Below, in pieces: positions 51,974 to 61,042 of a stretch of DNA of 64,000 nucleotides. Under the pieces are notes generated by a model. That model saw only the letters and a list, made by a program, of their open reading frames with translations. It had not been told where the DNA came from and made no database searches. This DNA comes from Bradyrhizobium australiense (GTDB lineage Bacteria > Pseudomonadota > Alphaproteobacteria > Rhizobiales > Xanthobacteraceae). Position 1 is the stretch's first letter, and the number at the start of each line of letters is the position of its first letter. Made by a program: the position numbers and the translations under genes. Location: positions 620,001 through 684,000 of the forward strand of contig NZ_JAAVLX010000007.1 in NCBI RefSeq assembly GCF_013114825.1, given 5' to 3'.

Positions 51974-53074
51974 CTACGACTTCCTGGCATTCTCGAACGC
52001 GCGTGCCATCGCGAACCAGAGCGGCTTCTTCTGCATCGACGAATCGAACGGAAGCGGCCGAGGCAGCCGTTGCGCGAGGGGATCCTTCTTCTTCGCCGCA
52101 TCGGTGTAGAACGAGTAATTATCGGCAAGTTCCCACGCGATCACCACCTTGACGGCAGGAACGCGCAGCACGTTGTTCAGGTACTTCTCGGCCGTGTCGG
52201 CGATCATGGCATCGCGCGCTGCGATATCGTCCGGAAAGGTATCGTCGCGCACGTCGAACTCGGTCAGATAGATCTCGACACCACGTCCGGCAAGCGCGTG
52301 AAGGAATTCGGCAAAGCGCCCGGGGTCGTGCGGGTAGCGAGGCTGCAGGTGACTTTGCAATCCGACGGCATGCAGCGGCACTCCGGCCTGCTTCAATTCG
52401 TCGACCAACTGCAGCAGGCCGCGGCGAACAGTGAGGCCCACGTCGTCGTCGCGCTCGCTCTGCGCCTCGTTGAGAACCAGTTTTGTCTTTCGGTCGACCA
52501 TCGCCACGCGCTCGAAGGCGCGACGCACGTAGCCGGTGCCGAACGTGTCGTACCACGGACCGAGCCTGTAACCTCCCGGCGCCTTGTGCCCCGGCCAGAA
52601 CGGTTCGTTGACGACATCCCATGAATGCAGCTTGCCTACATAGCGGGCAGCAACTTCCTCGATATAGGAATCGAAAAATCTCTCACGCTCGGCGCCGCTC
52701 ATGCTCTTGATCCATTGCGGAACCCATTCGTTCCAGATCAGGCAATGACCGCGCATTGGAATGTTGTGGCTTGCACAGAATTGCAGCAGACGATCTGCGC
52801 TCTCGAACCGCTTCGGCCCCGGCTGCGGTGCAATGGTTCCCATCTTCATCGCAACGTCTGTTGTGACGATGCGCGCCTGCGTCTGATACAGCTCGCGATA
52901 CGCAAGATCCTTCTCGATCACCGGGCCTGCAGCCGCGCCGAACACGATCCCGTTACGAGCCGCAATGGTGCCGAGACTTTGCGCAGGCTGCGCGGCGAAC
53001 ACTTCCTTCTCGCACGAAACAACACTTGCTCCTGCGATGAGAGCGAGCGCATCTCGCCTCGACCACTCCTGCAT
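51974..53074 (-). CDS. Glycoside hydrolase family 10 enzyme (endo-beta-1,4-xylanase-like)
   Basis: A 366-residue exported protein; the ATG at 53074 has GGAG upstream. The N-terminus MQEWSRRDALALIAGASVVS is Tat-like and contains a possible lipobox (VVSC). The barrel shows RGHCLIWNEWVPQW, the acid/base Glu157 in WDVVNEPFW, GLQSHLQPRY, and the nucleophile Glu272 in EIYLTEFDVRD. All key residues are kept, so it should be active on a beta-1,4-linked backbone. Being the only opposite-strand gene inside the assembly arm, it may trim or release the exopolysaccharide rather than plant xylan. Confidence 0.9.
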   Translation of the reverse strand: MQEWSRRDALALIAGASVVSCEKEVFAAQPAQSLGTIAARNGIVFGAAAGPVIEKDLAYRELYQTQARIVTTDVAMKMGTIAPQPGPKRFESADRLLQFCASHNIPMRGHCLIWNEWVPQWIKSMSGAERERFFDSYIEEVAARYVGKLHSWDVVNEPFWPGHKAPGGYRLGPWYDTFGTGYVRRAFERVAMVDRKTKLVLNEAQSERDDDVGLTVRRGLLQLVDELKQAGVPLHAVGLQSHLQPRYPHDPGRFAEFLHALAGRGVEIYLTEFDVRDDTFPDDIAARDAMIADTAEKYLNNVLRVPAVKVVIAWELADNYSFYTDAAKKKDPLAQRLPRPLPFDSSMQKKPLWFAMARAFENARKS

Positions 53075-53279
53075 AGCTGATCTCCATGATGTGAATGATT
53101 CGCCGCGACGTCTCGTCATTCGTAGCGCGGCATCGCCATCGTTGCGTCGCATTAGTTCGATTTCGTGACGAATGTCGGTCAAGAAAATTTTCGACACGCA
53201 GTTCCCATCGCGAAGCAACGCGCCTGTCGATGGTCCCCCACGAATGCGTCCCTCGATTACATCATCAGCAGGAGTCGAC

Positions 53280-54074
53280 ATGTTGGAACCACCAGCGCAG
53301 TTGCAGCCCAATCTCACTGTCGATGGGATAACGATCAATGTTCCCTCGCTTCCGGAGGCTGTGTCGTCGATCGTGTCAGCCGCGCAAGATGGCGACAACT
53401 TCAGTGTCTGCACGCTCAATCTAGATCACGTTGTCCAGCTTCAACACCACGCCAACTTTCGCGCGGCCTATCGCCGTGCCCGATTTGTCACCGCCGACGG
53501 GTTCCCGATCGTCGTGCTGAGCCGCCTCATGGGTACACGAATCGAGCGCACGACCGGTGCCGATCTTGTCGAACCGGTTTGCGCGGAAGCCCGCAAGAAA
53601 GGACTCCCGGTCTTTCTGCTGGGCGCAAACGATCTCACGTTGAACGTGACGGCGCGCCGTTTGTCAGAACGATTCCAGGGATTGCAAATCGCGGGATGCT
53701 TCGCGCCGGGACCGGGGTTCGATCCCTATTCCAGCGAAGCCGATGCTGCGATCGAGCGCATTCGCGCCTCGGGCGCAAGACTATGCTTCGTCGCGCTCGG
53801 CGCGCCACGACAGGAGCTGTTCGCGGCGCGATGCCTCGACGAGCTGAATGGAACCGGCGTGTTGTGCATCGGGGCCGCACTCGATTTCATTGCCGGCACA
53901 CAGAACCGCGCGCCCTCCATCGCGCGCAGAACCGGGCTGGAATGGGCGTGGCGCATGCTGCGCGAGCCGCGCCGGCTCGGCCCTCGCTATATCAAATGCA
54001 TGAAAGTTGTTCCGCGTCTTGTTGCGCGAACCATTCCGCAAATCGTCCAGGCACGCATGAGGAAAGCGGCATGA
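53280..54074 (+). CDS. WecG/TagA/CpsF (GT26) glycosyltransferase, GumM-like
   Basis: A 264-residue enzyme from ATG 53280, which has AGGAG seven bases before it; an upstream ATG at 53172 lacks such a site. Family motifs are VTADGFPIVVLSRLMG, TGADLVEPVCAEARKKGLPV, FVALGAPRQELFAARCL and IGAALDFIAGTQNRAP. The C-terminus RRTGLEWAWRMLREPRRLGP resembles the membrane-docking tail of TagA. GT26 enzymes add the second sugar to a lipid-linked primer; GumM adds glucose. It begins a tightly packed run of four genes. Confidence 0.9.
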   Translation: MLEPPAQLQPNLTVDGITINVPSLPEAVSSIVSAAQDGDNFSVCTLNLDHVVQLQHHANFRAAYRRARFVTADGFPIVVLSRLMGTRIERTTGADLVEPVCAEARKKGLPVFLLGANDLTLNVTARRLSERFQGLQIAGCFAPGPGFDPYSSEADAAIERIRASGARLCFVALGAPRQELFAARCLDELNGTGVLCIGAALDFIAGTQNRAPSIARRTGLEWAWRMLREPRRLGPRYIKCMKVVPRLVARTIPQIVQARMRKAA

Positions 54075-55348
54075 CTTCAACATTGACCTTGGCGCTACGG
54101 GCGCGAAATGCCAACCGGATCAAGCCACGTTACCAGATCTGCCTGATTCACCCGTTCGATCCGCGCGGCCAAAAGGTCGGCGGCCTCGAAACATACATTC
54201 GCGACTTCATTACCTTTCATCCTGTTGACACCGATATCCTCTTCATTGGCGTCGACTCGACGGGCGAGCTGGAGCTCGGCCGGCTTCATCGGATGACGTT
54301 CCGAGGCCGCGGCTTCGACTTCCTGCCGATCCTGCACTACTCGGACCAGCAGGCGCGCGAAGCGGCTCGCAGCATCCGCACGTCTCTGACCGGACAATTC
54401 TTCATGGCACTGCTCCGCCACTTCGGCCCGATCGCAAGGCTGATCCGCGCCAGACGATGCTCGGTCGATCTGCGGCGGGTGGAATTTTCCTGGCTGCCGG
54501 CGATCCTGCGGCTTCCGTTCGTGCAGATGCTTCACGGCGAGGGCGCGCCGAAATTGCAGATGGATTCGCTGCTCCGGAAATACGCCTTCGTTCACAACAC
54601 CGGCGAGCGGTTTGCCGTGGCCATGAGCGAGAAATTTCTCTGCGTCAACCCGTTCATCACCGAGCGATTGCAGCGAACTTATCCGCGCCGCAAGGACAAG
54701 ATCGACACGCTCTGGACGTGGGTCAACACGGACATCTTCAAGCCGCAACTCTGGCCGCTGAAATCGTCGCCGTTCCAGATCGTGTTCGCTGGCAGGCTCG
54801 ACGAATTCAAGGATCCGCCGCTGATGTTTCGCACGATCGACCGCTTGCGGCAGCGTTTGAACGGCGGTGTGCGGTTTCACTATATCGGCACCAGCGACCC
54901 GCATCGCTTCGAGGAATTCGCGGCTATCGAAGACATCACTGTCCGCCACGGCTTCAAGGACGCCGCCGGCATGGCGGAGACGCTGGCAAGTGCCCATGCC
55001 GGCATCCTGACCTCTGAATTCGAAGGCATGCCACGTTGCGTGCTTGAGACCCTGGCGGTGGGCCGTCCTGTCGTCGCCATGCACCTGCCGCAACTCGAAT
55101 CCGTGATCCACTCCGGCGTCAGTGGCTATCTGGTGCCGCGGAGCGGCAGTCGCGACGACGTGGTGGACGCGCTGGTGCAGCGGTTCGTCGACATCAGGAA
55201 TGCCATCGAAGCGGGCACGATCAATCCGGTGCAAATCGCCGACTCCATCAAGGCGTTCACGCCAGGCACCCAGCTCGCGCGGGTCTTCCGCTATCATCAT
55301 GAAATTCAGGATGCCCGCGGACTTGCCGCCGCGGCGCCCACCTACTGA
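54071..55348 (+). CDS. Glycosyltransferase, GT4-like, second
   Basis: A 425-residue GT-B enzyme. Its ATG overlaps the previous stop (ATGA). The N-terminal domain has YQICLIHPFDPRGQKVGGLE and the donor domain FQIVFAGRLDEFKDPPLMFR and TSEFEGMPRCVLETLAVGRP with the E-x7-E motif. The acceptor region VDLRRVEFSWLPAILRLPFV is unusual for the group. It should add a further sugar of the repeat unit; donor unknown. Confidence 0.87.
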   Translation: MTSTLTLALRARNANRIKPRYQICLIHPFDPRGQKVGGLETYIRDFITFHPVDTDILFIGVDSTGELELGRLHRMTFRGRGFDFLPILHYSDQQAREAARSIRTSLTGQFFMALLRHFGPIARLIRARRCSVDLRRVEFSWLPAILRLPFVQMLHGEGAPKLQMDSLLRKYAFVHNTGERFAVAMSEKFLCVNPFITERLQRTYPRRKDKIDTLWTWVNTDIFKPQLWPLKSSPFQIVFAGRLDEFKDPPLMFRTIDRLRQRLNGGVRFHYIGTSDPHRFEEFAAIEDITVRHGFKDAAGMAETLASAHAGILTSEFEGMPRCVLETLAVGRPVVAMHLPQLESVIHSGVSGYLVPRSGSRDDVVDALVQRFVDIRNAIEAGTINPVQIADSIKAFTPGTQLARVFRYHHEIQDARGLAAAAPTY

Positions 55349-55358
55349 GGGCGCCGGG

Positions 55359-56540
55359 TTGAACATTCTTTTGTTGACCAGCGAGTTCGCCCCCGCGATG
55401 GGCGGGATTGGGACCTACGCCCGCGAAATCGCGGCGGCCGCCAGCCGGCTCGGCGCGAAGGTCACGGTGGTCGCGCCCGATTACGCGCGGCAGACTGCGG
55501 ACGACGACCGCACCCTGCCCTTCGAGGTGGTTCGCTACAGCGGCGGTCTCCACTCGATGCGCGACATGCCGCGCAAGATCATGCTGGCACGCCGCAACGT
55601 CGGCGGCCATCAATACGACGTGATTCATGCCGCCGATTGGCCGTTCTTCATTCCGGTCGCGCTTTCGAGATGGCGAACGCCGGCGCGGGTCTTGATGACG
55701 GTGCATGGTACCGAGATCAATGAAACGCAGACGCCGCTGAAGCGCATGGCGATCCGTGGCGCCGGGGTGTTCGGGCCGCGGACCGAGGTCGTCGCCAACA
55801 GCCGCTTTACCGAGACGCTGTTCCGCGAACGGTTTGCCGTCGACCCGCGCCGGATCAGCGCAATCAATCTCGGCGTATCGGAATTCTGGTTCGGCGGGCG
55901 ACGGACGCGCCGGGAGATTCGCCTGGCCCATCGTCTGCCGGAAAACCGGCTGGTGATGATCACGGTGGCGCGGATCACGCGCCGCAAGGGGCATCATCTG
56001 ACGCTTGCTGCGCTATCACAGCTTCCTGACGATCTGCGCGATCGCATCACGTGGCTCGTGATCGGACCGGACGGCGAAGCCGATTATGTCAGCGATTTGC
56101 GGCGGGATGCCCGCCATGCGGAATGCGACATTCGTTTCCTCGGCCCGCAATCGAACGAAGACATCCGCGATCTCTATGCGGCATCGGATTTCTTTTGCTT
56201 GACGGGTCTCCCCGACACGACCGGCCGGGTGGAGGGATTTGGGTTGGTCTATCTCGAAGCCGGAGCCGCCGGCCTGCCGAGCGTTGCGACCGAAGTCGGC
56301 GGCGTGCCTGACGCCGTGCTCGCCGACGAGACCGGAATTCTCGTGCCGCCGTCCGCGGAAAGCATATCGCAGGCGATTGCGGAGCTGACTTCAGATCGGG
56401 GCTTGCGAGCGATTCTCGCAGCAGGCGCCTCGGCCCATGCCCGCGCCCTTTCGTGGGAACGATGCGCGGCGACAACGTATGGCCTTTCCTATGCGGGCAA
56501 GCGGGCCTCCGCGGATCGCGCTCTGGGAATAACGGCATGA
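55359..56540 (+). CDS. Glycosyltransferase, GT4, third
   Basis: A 393-residue enzyme starting with TTG at 55359 (LNILLLTSEFAPAMGGIGTY), preceded by GAGG at suitable distance; no ATG is available near the start of the fold. The N-terminal glycine-rich loop is MGGIGTYAREIAAAASRLGA. The donor domain has ITVARITRRKGHHLTLAALS and GRVEGFGLVYLEAGAAGLPS. Such PimB/WcaL-like enzymes often use GDP-mannose, which fits the manC gene here. It overlaps the next gene by 4 bases. Confidence 0.9.
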   Translation: MNILLLTSEFAPAMGGIGTYAREIAAAASRLGAKVTVVAPDYARQTADDDRTLPFEVVRYSGGLHSMRDMPRKIMLARRNVGGHQYDVIHAADWPFFIPVALSRWRTPARVLMTVHGTEINETQTPLKRMAIRGAGVFGPRTEVVANSRFTETLFRERFAVDPRRISAINLGVSEFWFGGRRTRREIRLAHRLPENRLVMITVARITRRKGHHLTLAALSQLPDDLRDRITWLVIGPDGEADYVSDLRRDARHAECDIRFLGPQSNEDIRDLYAASDFFCLTGLPDTTGRVEGFGLVYLEAGAAGLPSVATEVGGVPDAVLADETGILVPPSAESISQAIAELTSDRGLRAILAAGASAHARALSWERCAATTYGLSYAGKRASADRALGITA

Positions 56541-56947
56541 AGCTCGCGGTCGCGACCGCGATACTGCTGACGCTCGCGACCGGCGCAGCGCGAGCGGATA
56601 ACGAGAACTGCCGCAAGAGCCGCGAGTTCCTCCTGGGAACGCCCGGCGACCTGTCCCTGACGCCCCAGGCCTATAACGACCTGTTCAAGATCTGCCTCGC
56701 AACCGCTGCCATGCCCAATGTGAAGGATGCGTACATCCTGCGGGACGGCGGCATCGCGGTGATCCCCAAGCAGGACAGCGTTTCGGCGACCGCCGCCACG
56801 CTGGCGCAGTTCTGCGACGCCTATCCTCGCGGCGTGCTGCGCTTCATCACCCGCAAGGAACAGCCGTCCATGCGCTCCGTAACCGACGTCGCACGAATGT
56901 CATCGACCTCGTCGACGCCGTGCAAAAAGATTAAAGGCGTTTTGTAG
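56537..56947 (+). CDS. Small secreted protein of the exopolysaccharide locus, unknown function
   Basis: A 136-residue protein starting MKLAVATAILLTLATGAARA, a clear Sec signal cleaved at about residue 20. The ATG overlaps the glycosyltransferase stop (ATGA), which makes it part of the operon. The mature part has four Cys (NENCRKS, FKICLAT, AQFCDAY, TPCKKI), likely two disulfides, and QPSMRSVTDVARMSSTSSTP near the end. I recognise no family. Translational coupling to a polymer gene suggests a periplasmic assembly or regulatory function. Confidence 0.75.
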   Translation: MKLAVATAILLTLATGAARADNENCRKSREFLLGTPGDLSLTPQAYNDLFKICLATAAMPNVKDAYILRDGGIAVIPKQDSVSATAATLAQFCDAYPRGVLRFITRKEQPSMRSVTDVARMSSTSSTPCKKIKGVL

Positions 56948-56970
56948 AATCGCGCGCCATCCGTCGAAAC

Positions 56971-57951
56971 TCACTTCTGCCGGTTGTAATAGTCCGGCAT
57001 GGCGTGCGGATCCATCGCCTGTTCGGCCCGTCGCCCGAGAAAGAAGAAGCCGCTGGCGGCGTCCGCTGCGGCTCGGCCGCGGCCGAACGCATCGAGATAT
57101 CTGATCCAGAAGAACGGCAGCACGATCAGGCGCGACAGCTTGTTGCCCGCGCCGAGCGCACGCGCGAAATAGCGGATCGACCATTCCAGCGCCACGCCGG
57201 CGCCGCCGACCGGTCCGGCGCTGATTTCGGAAAATCGCCTGAACAGCCAGCGGTGACCGCTCTGCGTGAAACGCGAGAAGTCATAGGCCCGCTCGTGGAC
57301 CTGCTGCATGAACGGCGTCTCCGCGTAGACCACGCCCTCCAGCCGGAGCACCCGATGCAGTTCGGCAACGACGGTTGTCGGCTCCAGCACGTGTTCCAGC
57401 ACCGCCTGCACCCAGACGCCATCGAACACGCCGTCTTCGAAGGGCAATCTGTGGGCATCGGCGACCAGCACCGTGTGCGGCGATGCATAGACGTCGGTGC
57501 CGACGAGTTCGATGGAATCGTCGCGATAGAGCTCGTCGGCGCCCAAACCGATGGTCCCGCCTCCGACTACGAGCACGGCAGGCCGCTTCGACTCCCGCTT
57601 CAACAGATCGATAAATTTCATGCTGTTGGCGACCGCGACCGGATTGCCCCCGAAGGTAAAGCGATGCAGACGCGATCCGATGGAACGTCGGCTGACGTCC
57701 CGCTGCAGCGCCGAGCCGTTCTCGGCGCCATACATTTTTCGATCGAAAATGCTGGCTGCAAAGTCGATCAAAACCGGCTGGGCGCCGATCATCGGAAACC
57801 CGGCCCTGCTATAATCACAGGCACGGTTCGAACAAGACGGCTGTGACCACACGTTCCGCAGCGACGACGAACAGCGGGGACAGCGAAGACGCTTTTTCCA
57901 GTGCGCGGGTTCCGTATTCGCTAACGAATGGTCGACGGCAGAAAGCTGCAA
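56971..57951 (-). CDS. SAM-dependent methyltransferase with N-terminal zinc ribbon
   Basis: A 326-residue cytoplasmic protein. Residues 24-45 carry a four-Cys ribbon (CPRCSSSLRN, CSNRACDYSR). The methyltransferase_11-like fold follows: VLVVGGGTIGLGADELYRDD as motif I, TVLVADAHRLPFEDGVFDGV, and VLEHVLEPTTVVAELHRVLR. Similar ribbon-plus-methyltransferase proteins occur in polysaccharide and lipid loci. It converges with the secreted-protein gene and closes the polysaccharide cluster. The methyl acceptor is unknown; a sugar hydroxyl is plausible. Confidence 0.82.
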   Translation of the reverse strand: MQLSAVDHSLANTEPAHWKKRLRCPRCSSSLRNVWSQPSCSNRACDYSRAGFPMIGAQPVLIDFAASIFDRKMYGAENGSALQRDVSRRSIGSRLHRFTFGGNPVAVANSMKFIDLLKRESKRPAVLVVGGGTIGLGADELYRDDSIELVGTDVYASPHTVLVADAHRLPFEDGVFDGVWVQAVLEHVLEPTTVVAELHRVLRLEGVVYAETPFMQQVHERAYDFSRFTQSGHRWLFRRFSEISAGPVGGAGVALEWSIRYFARALGAGNKLSRLIVLPFFWIRYLDAFGRGRAAADAASGFFFLGRRAEQAMDPHAMPDYYNRQK

Positions 57952-58350
57952 AGAAGGACCTCATATGTCATTTCTTCTGCCCTGCCCCGCTTGTGGCTCG
58001 CAATCGAGGCTATTTCGAATGCGATGACAGCGCAACAACGCGTGGACCGGGAACAACTCGGATGGTTGCAATTTGGATGTCGCGGGAAGCTGCAGCCAGA
58101 TGCCACCGTTGGGCTTGCGGAAACGCAACGCACGAACCCGCCCTGCCGTTTCGAGCAAATTTTAGGATTTATCGAAATACCTTCCAGCCGGCTCGTTCCG
58201 CGTAACCCGCTGTTTTGGCGACATCGGCCTCAGCCGACGTAACCCGGCATTGACGAGGCGATCGATTGGAGATTTGACAATTCCCGCCCCCAGAGGAACC
58301 TTGATCTACTGGGCCGGCTTGTCATCTGATGGATCGAGGAGTTCTTCTGC
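57952..58350. other. Intergenic stretch without a convincing gene
   Basis: About 400 bases. A 20-codon frame at 57965-58027 (MSFLLPCPACGSQSRLF..) has AAGGA upstream and a CPACG motif but stops at once. Longer frames have no family character. The segment must contain promoters for the methyltransferase on the minus strand and for the gene at 58351. Confidence 0.4.
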
Positions 58351-58701
58351 GTGTCTGCCCGCGAACCATCGCAGCGACCGGAGGGATCCGGTTCGCTTCA
58401 GGTTTTCGTCCTCGACATCGATCGGCGGCCGACGCTGGCGTTCGAAGCGACCAGCCTTGCGGACGCGCAGGAAATCTGCCGCGATGCCGACCTGCTAACC
58501 GATCTGGCCGCACTTACCTCGGACGGTGTCCCGGTCTGCACGCCAAGTTCAACGCTCAGCCTCCGGGCGGCAGCGCAAGAGGAGATCGCAGCGTTCCGCC
58601 ATGCGGTCGATCGGGCCCCGGCATCCGATCAGCCCACAATGACATTTCTGGTCAAGATCGACGGTGTCATGGTCGTAACGATCGGCCCGGAACAGGCCTG
58701 A
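58351..58701 (+). CDS. Conserved-looking small protein, unknown function
   Basis: A 116-residue acidic cytoplasmic protein starting with GTG and a strong AGGAG site nine bases before it. It reads LQVFVLDIDRRPTLAFEATS, LADAQEICRDADLLTDLAAL and ends MTFLVKIDGVMVVTIGPEQA. Alternating strands and one helix suggest a small alpha/beta fold. No membrane segment or Cys cluster. It converges with the RTX hydrolase gene 19 bases away. I do not recognise a family. Confidence 0.65.
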   Translation: MSAREPSQRPEGSGSLQVFVLDIDRRPTLAFEATSLADAQEICRDADLLTDLAALTSDGVPVCTPSSTLSLRAAAQEEIAAFRHAVDRAPASDQPTMTFLVKIDGVMVVTIGPEQA

Positions 58702-58720
58702 ACCCAGCGCATCCGCCCGA

Positions 58721-61042
58721 TCAGGCGAAGAGCAGATGATCCGCCATCAGAAACGCCGCGCCGGCGAGCGTGACGGATGGGTCATGACCGGGATCGATGA
58801 CAGCACCGAAGCCGGAGAGATGCGCGACGTCGGCGGCAATCGTGGATTCGATCTGGACGACCTCGCGACCGATCGGCCCCTCCGCCTTGAAGGCGCTTAC
58901 CTCATGGTGTCTGACGGTCTCGCTGAAAACGAACGTACCATGGCCTACACTGCTTGGGATGTCGCCGGCAGCAGTCGAGGTCAGAGTGACACCAGCCGGA
59001 TGGGCCTTCACGCCTCGCCCGCCGTCATGATTGTCGAAGGCTGTCGCGGCCCTCCGTGCGGTCCCCTCGAATTCCAATTGAGAATGCGATGCGTCGAGGA
59101 TGAACTGATCGCGGAAGCTGCCGGCGAAGTGCTGCACAAAGTCCAGCAGATGACGCGCGGCATGAGGGCGGACACTTTCGACCGCATCATCGCCGTCGAC
59201 CGGTGGCGAAGAGGCGGAGTTGCCGTCTGTCGCCAGCATTTTCAGCATGCTGCCGGAGCTCCGCGCCATGCTGGCGAACAGCCCGCTGGTGTCGATCACG
59301 TCGTCGGCGAACTGCAGGAATTCAAGATGTGTGAGATGATCGGTGCCGTCGCGGCCCGCGATGCGGTCGTTCACCACCAGTTGGCCGTCGACGACCGAGA
59401 TGTCGTAGTCGCGTGCGTTGCCGGAAAATTTTGCCGTATCGATGCCTTCTCCACCCTCGATGGTGTCGTCACCGGCGCCGCCCGTGAAGAGATCATTGCC
59501 TGCGCCGCCATCAATCACGTCGTTGTCCGTCGCCGCGCCGGAAAGCCAATCCTGGTGGCTGGCCATATCGACATGGAGATTGTGGACGTAGAGATCGAAC
59601 GTGCCCGGCGAGCTTGCATTGGCGGCATCAGCCGGCGTCAGCGCGACGCCGTTGATCAGGAAATCCTTGATATGCAGCGCCCGCCCTGGTGTGGCGTTCG
59701 CCAGGTTGATGTCGATGGAGGCAATTGCACCGAAATCGACGAAGCTTATCGTGAAGGTCTGGTATTCAGATGGGTCCGCGGCCGGCTTGAACTCCATCAA
59801 TCCGGATACCGGCTGACCGTCGAACTTGATTTGGGCTTGGGCGCCGACACCGCCGACCACCGAGCCGTAGCCAACGAGGGTAATTGTCGTTACCGCCAGT
59901 TTGCCGCTGGTCGCGGGACCGCCGACAATGATGTCCGCACCGGCACCGCCGTGAATGATGTCATCGCCCAGCCCGGCATTGATCGTGTCATCACCCCGGC
60001 CGAGGTCGATGAGGTCGGCGACGGCCGATCCTCTTGTAGCAAGATCGGGCACGGCTCCGTCGCCATGAAAATACTGCGAGACGATCGCCTCGGCCGGCTT
60101 TCCCATCACGGAATAGCCCGTGCTGGAATACTGGTTGTTGAGATCCCATTGCCAGAGCTCGACTCCCTTGAACCAGCCGCCGCCATGCGCCGTCCAGACC
60201 TGGAAGAGAGCGTTGAAGGCGTCCGCCTGCTCCAGCAGGTCAGGCGTGCCATTGCTGGTCCACGATCCCGGAGAAATGGCGGTGCCATCGATGCTGCGAT
60301 AGCCGACCTCCGTCATCAGTAACGGCTTGTCGTATTTGGTCGCGAGCGAATGGAGAAAGTCGACCGGCGATTTGTAGTCGAACGCCGCTGCGTAATAGGC
60401 ATTGACCGGAACGGCAGTCCAGGCGTCGACCAGATCCTGCACGGTCGGCGCAGTGCTGGCCGTCAATGGCGGATAGGTGTTGACGCCGATCGTGTCGAGC
60501 TGATCCCAGAAGCTGACATGGGAAGCTTCATCGGTCGCCGCTGCATAGGTCAGTTCGCCATGATAGACCTCGCGGACCGCCGCAATGAGATCGATCCAGT
60601 AGCCGCGATACTGCGCGCCGGACAGGCTGTTCATCTCGTTGCCGATCGCGAACATCTCCACGCCGCCGGCCTGCGCGACGCCAGCGAGATGCACGATCTC
60701 AGCCTTGTAGGACGCGAAGAAGCCCGCGACATCCGCCGGCGCCAGGCTCGATACCCTGGTTCCGTTCAAGGTCGAGAGCGAGGCCTTGAACAGCACCGAC
60801 AGGCCGGCGTCATGCGCGGCCTGAAAGCCTGTCAGCAGGCTGGCGTCGCTTTCGGTCTTGGTTGGTTCGGCAAAGACCGAATTGGACGTTCCGGTCTGTG
60901 TCCAGATCCTGGCCGTGAGCTCGATCGAATTCGATCCGAGCGACGCAATCTTTTGAAATGCCTGCTTGGCCGAGGCGCTCGAGAATTGCCCATTCCATTC
61001 GGACAATGCGCCAAAACCCTGAACCTCGAAAATGCTTGCCAC
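58721..61042 (-). CDS. Secreted RTX-type glycoside hydrolase with xylan-binding-like module
   Basis: A 773-residue modular protein without N-terminal signal. Residues 1-325 form a TIM-barrel similar to family GH113/GH39-type glycanases: acid/base candidate Glu136 (FAIGNEMNSL), nucleophile candidate Glu245 (LLMTEVGYRS), and VELWQWDLNN. A calcium RTX block at 346-375 (GRGDDTINAGLGDDIIHGGA) precedes a CBM36/60-like carbohydrate module (about 384-485). A second RTX block is at 506-540 (GGAGNDLFTGGAGDDTIEGG). About 190 further residues follow. RTX repeats mean export by type I secretion, so the HlyD/PrtD pair in this window is a candidate. It probably cuts a polysaccharide outside the cell. Confidence 0.85.
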   Translation of the reverse strand: MASIFEVQGFGALSEWNGQFSSASAKQAFQKIASLGSNSIELTARIWTQTGTSNSVFAEPTKTESDASLLTGFQAAHDAGLSVLFKASLSTLNGTRVSSLAPADVAGFFASYKAEIVHLAGVAQAGGVEMFAIGNEMNSLSGAQYRGYWIDLIAAVREVYHGELTYAAATDEASHVSFWDQLDTIGVNTYPPLTASTAPTVQDLVDAWTAVPVNAYYAAAFDYKSPVDFLHSLATKYDKPLLMTEVGYRSIDGTAISPGSWTSNGTPDLLEQADAFNALFQVWTAHGGGWFKGVELWQWDLNNQYSSTGYSVMGKPAEAIVSQYFHGDGAVPDLATRGSAVADLIDLGRGDDTINAGLGDDIIHGGAGADIIVGGPATSGKLAVTTITLVGYGSVVGGVGAQAQIKFDGQPVSGLMEFKPAADPSEYQTFTISFVDFGAIASIDINLANATPGRALHIKDFLINGVALTPADAANASSPGTFDLYVHNLHVDMASHQDWLSGAATDNDVIDGGAGNDLFTGGAGDDTIEGGEGIDTAKFSGNARDYDISVVDGQLVVNDRIAGRDGTDHLTHLEFLQFADDVIDTSGLFASMARSSGSMLKMLATDGNSASSPPVDGDDAVESVRPHAARHLLDFVQHFAGSFRDQFILDASHSQLEFEGTARRAATAFDNHDGGRGVKAHPAGVTLTSTAAGDIPSSVGHGTFVFSETVRHHEVSAFKAEGPIGREVVQIESTIAADVAHLSGFGAVIDPGHDPSVTLAGAAFLMADHLLFA

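Noticed and set aside
53165-55348. A 727-codon frame starting in the WecG-like gene
   Set aside because: The first 302 codons are a shadow of the WecG-like gene; the glycosyltransferase begins at the coupled ATG 54071.
57965-58027. A 20-codon frame with a CPACG motif and a fair ribosome binding site
   Set aside because: Too short and without continuation; possibly a remnant or a chance match, not enough for a gene call.
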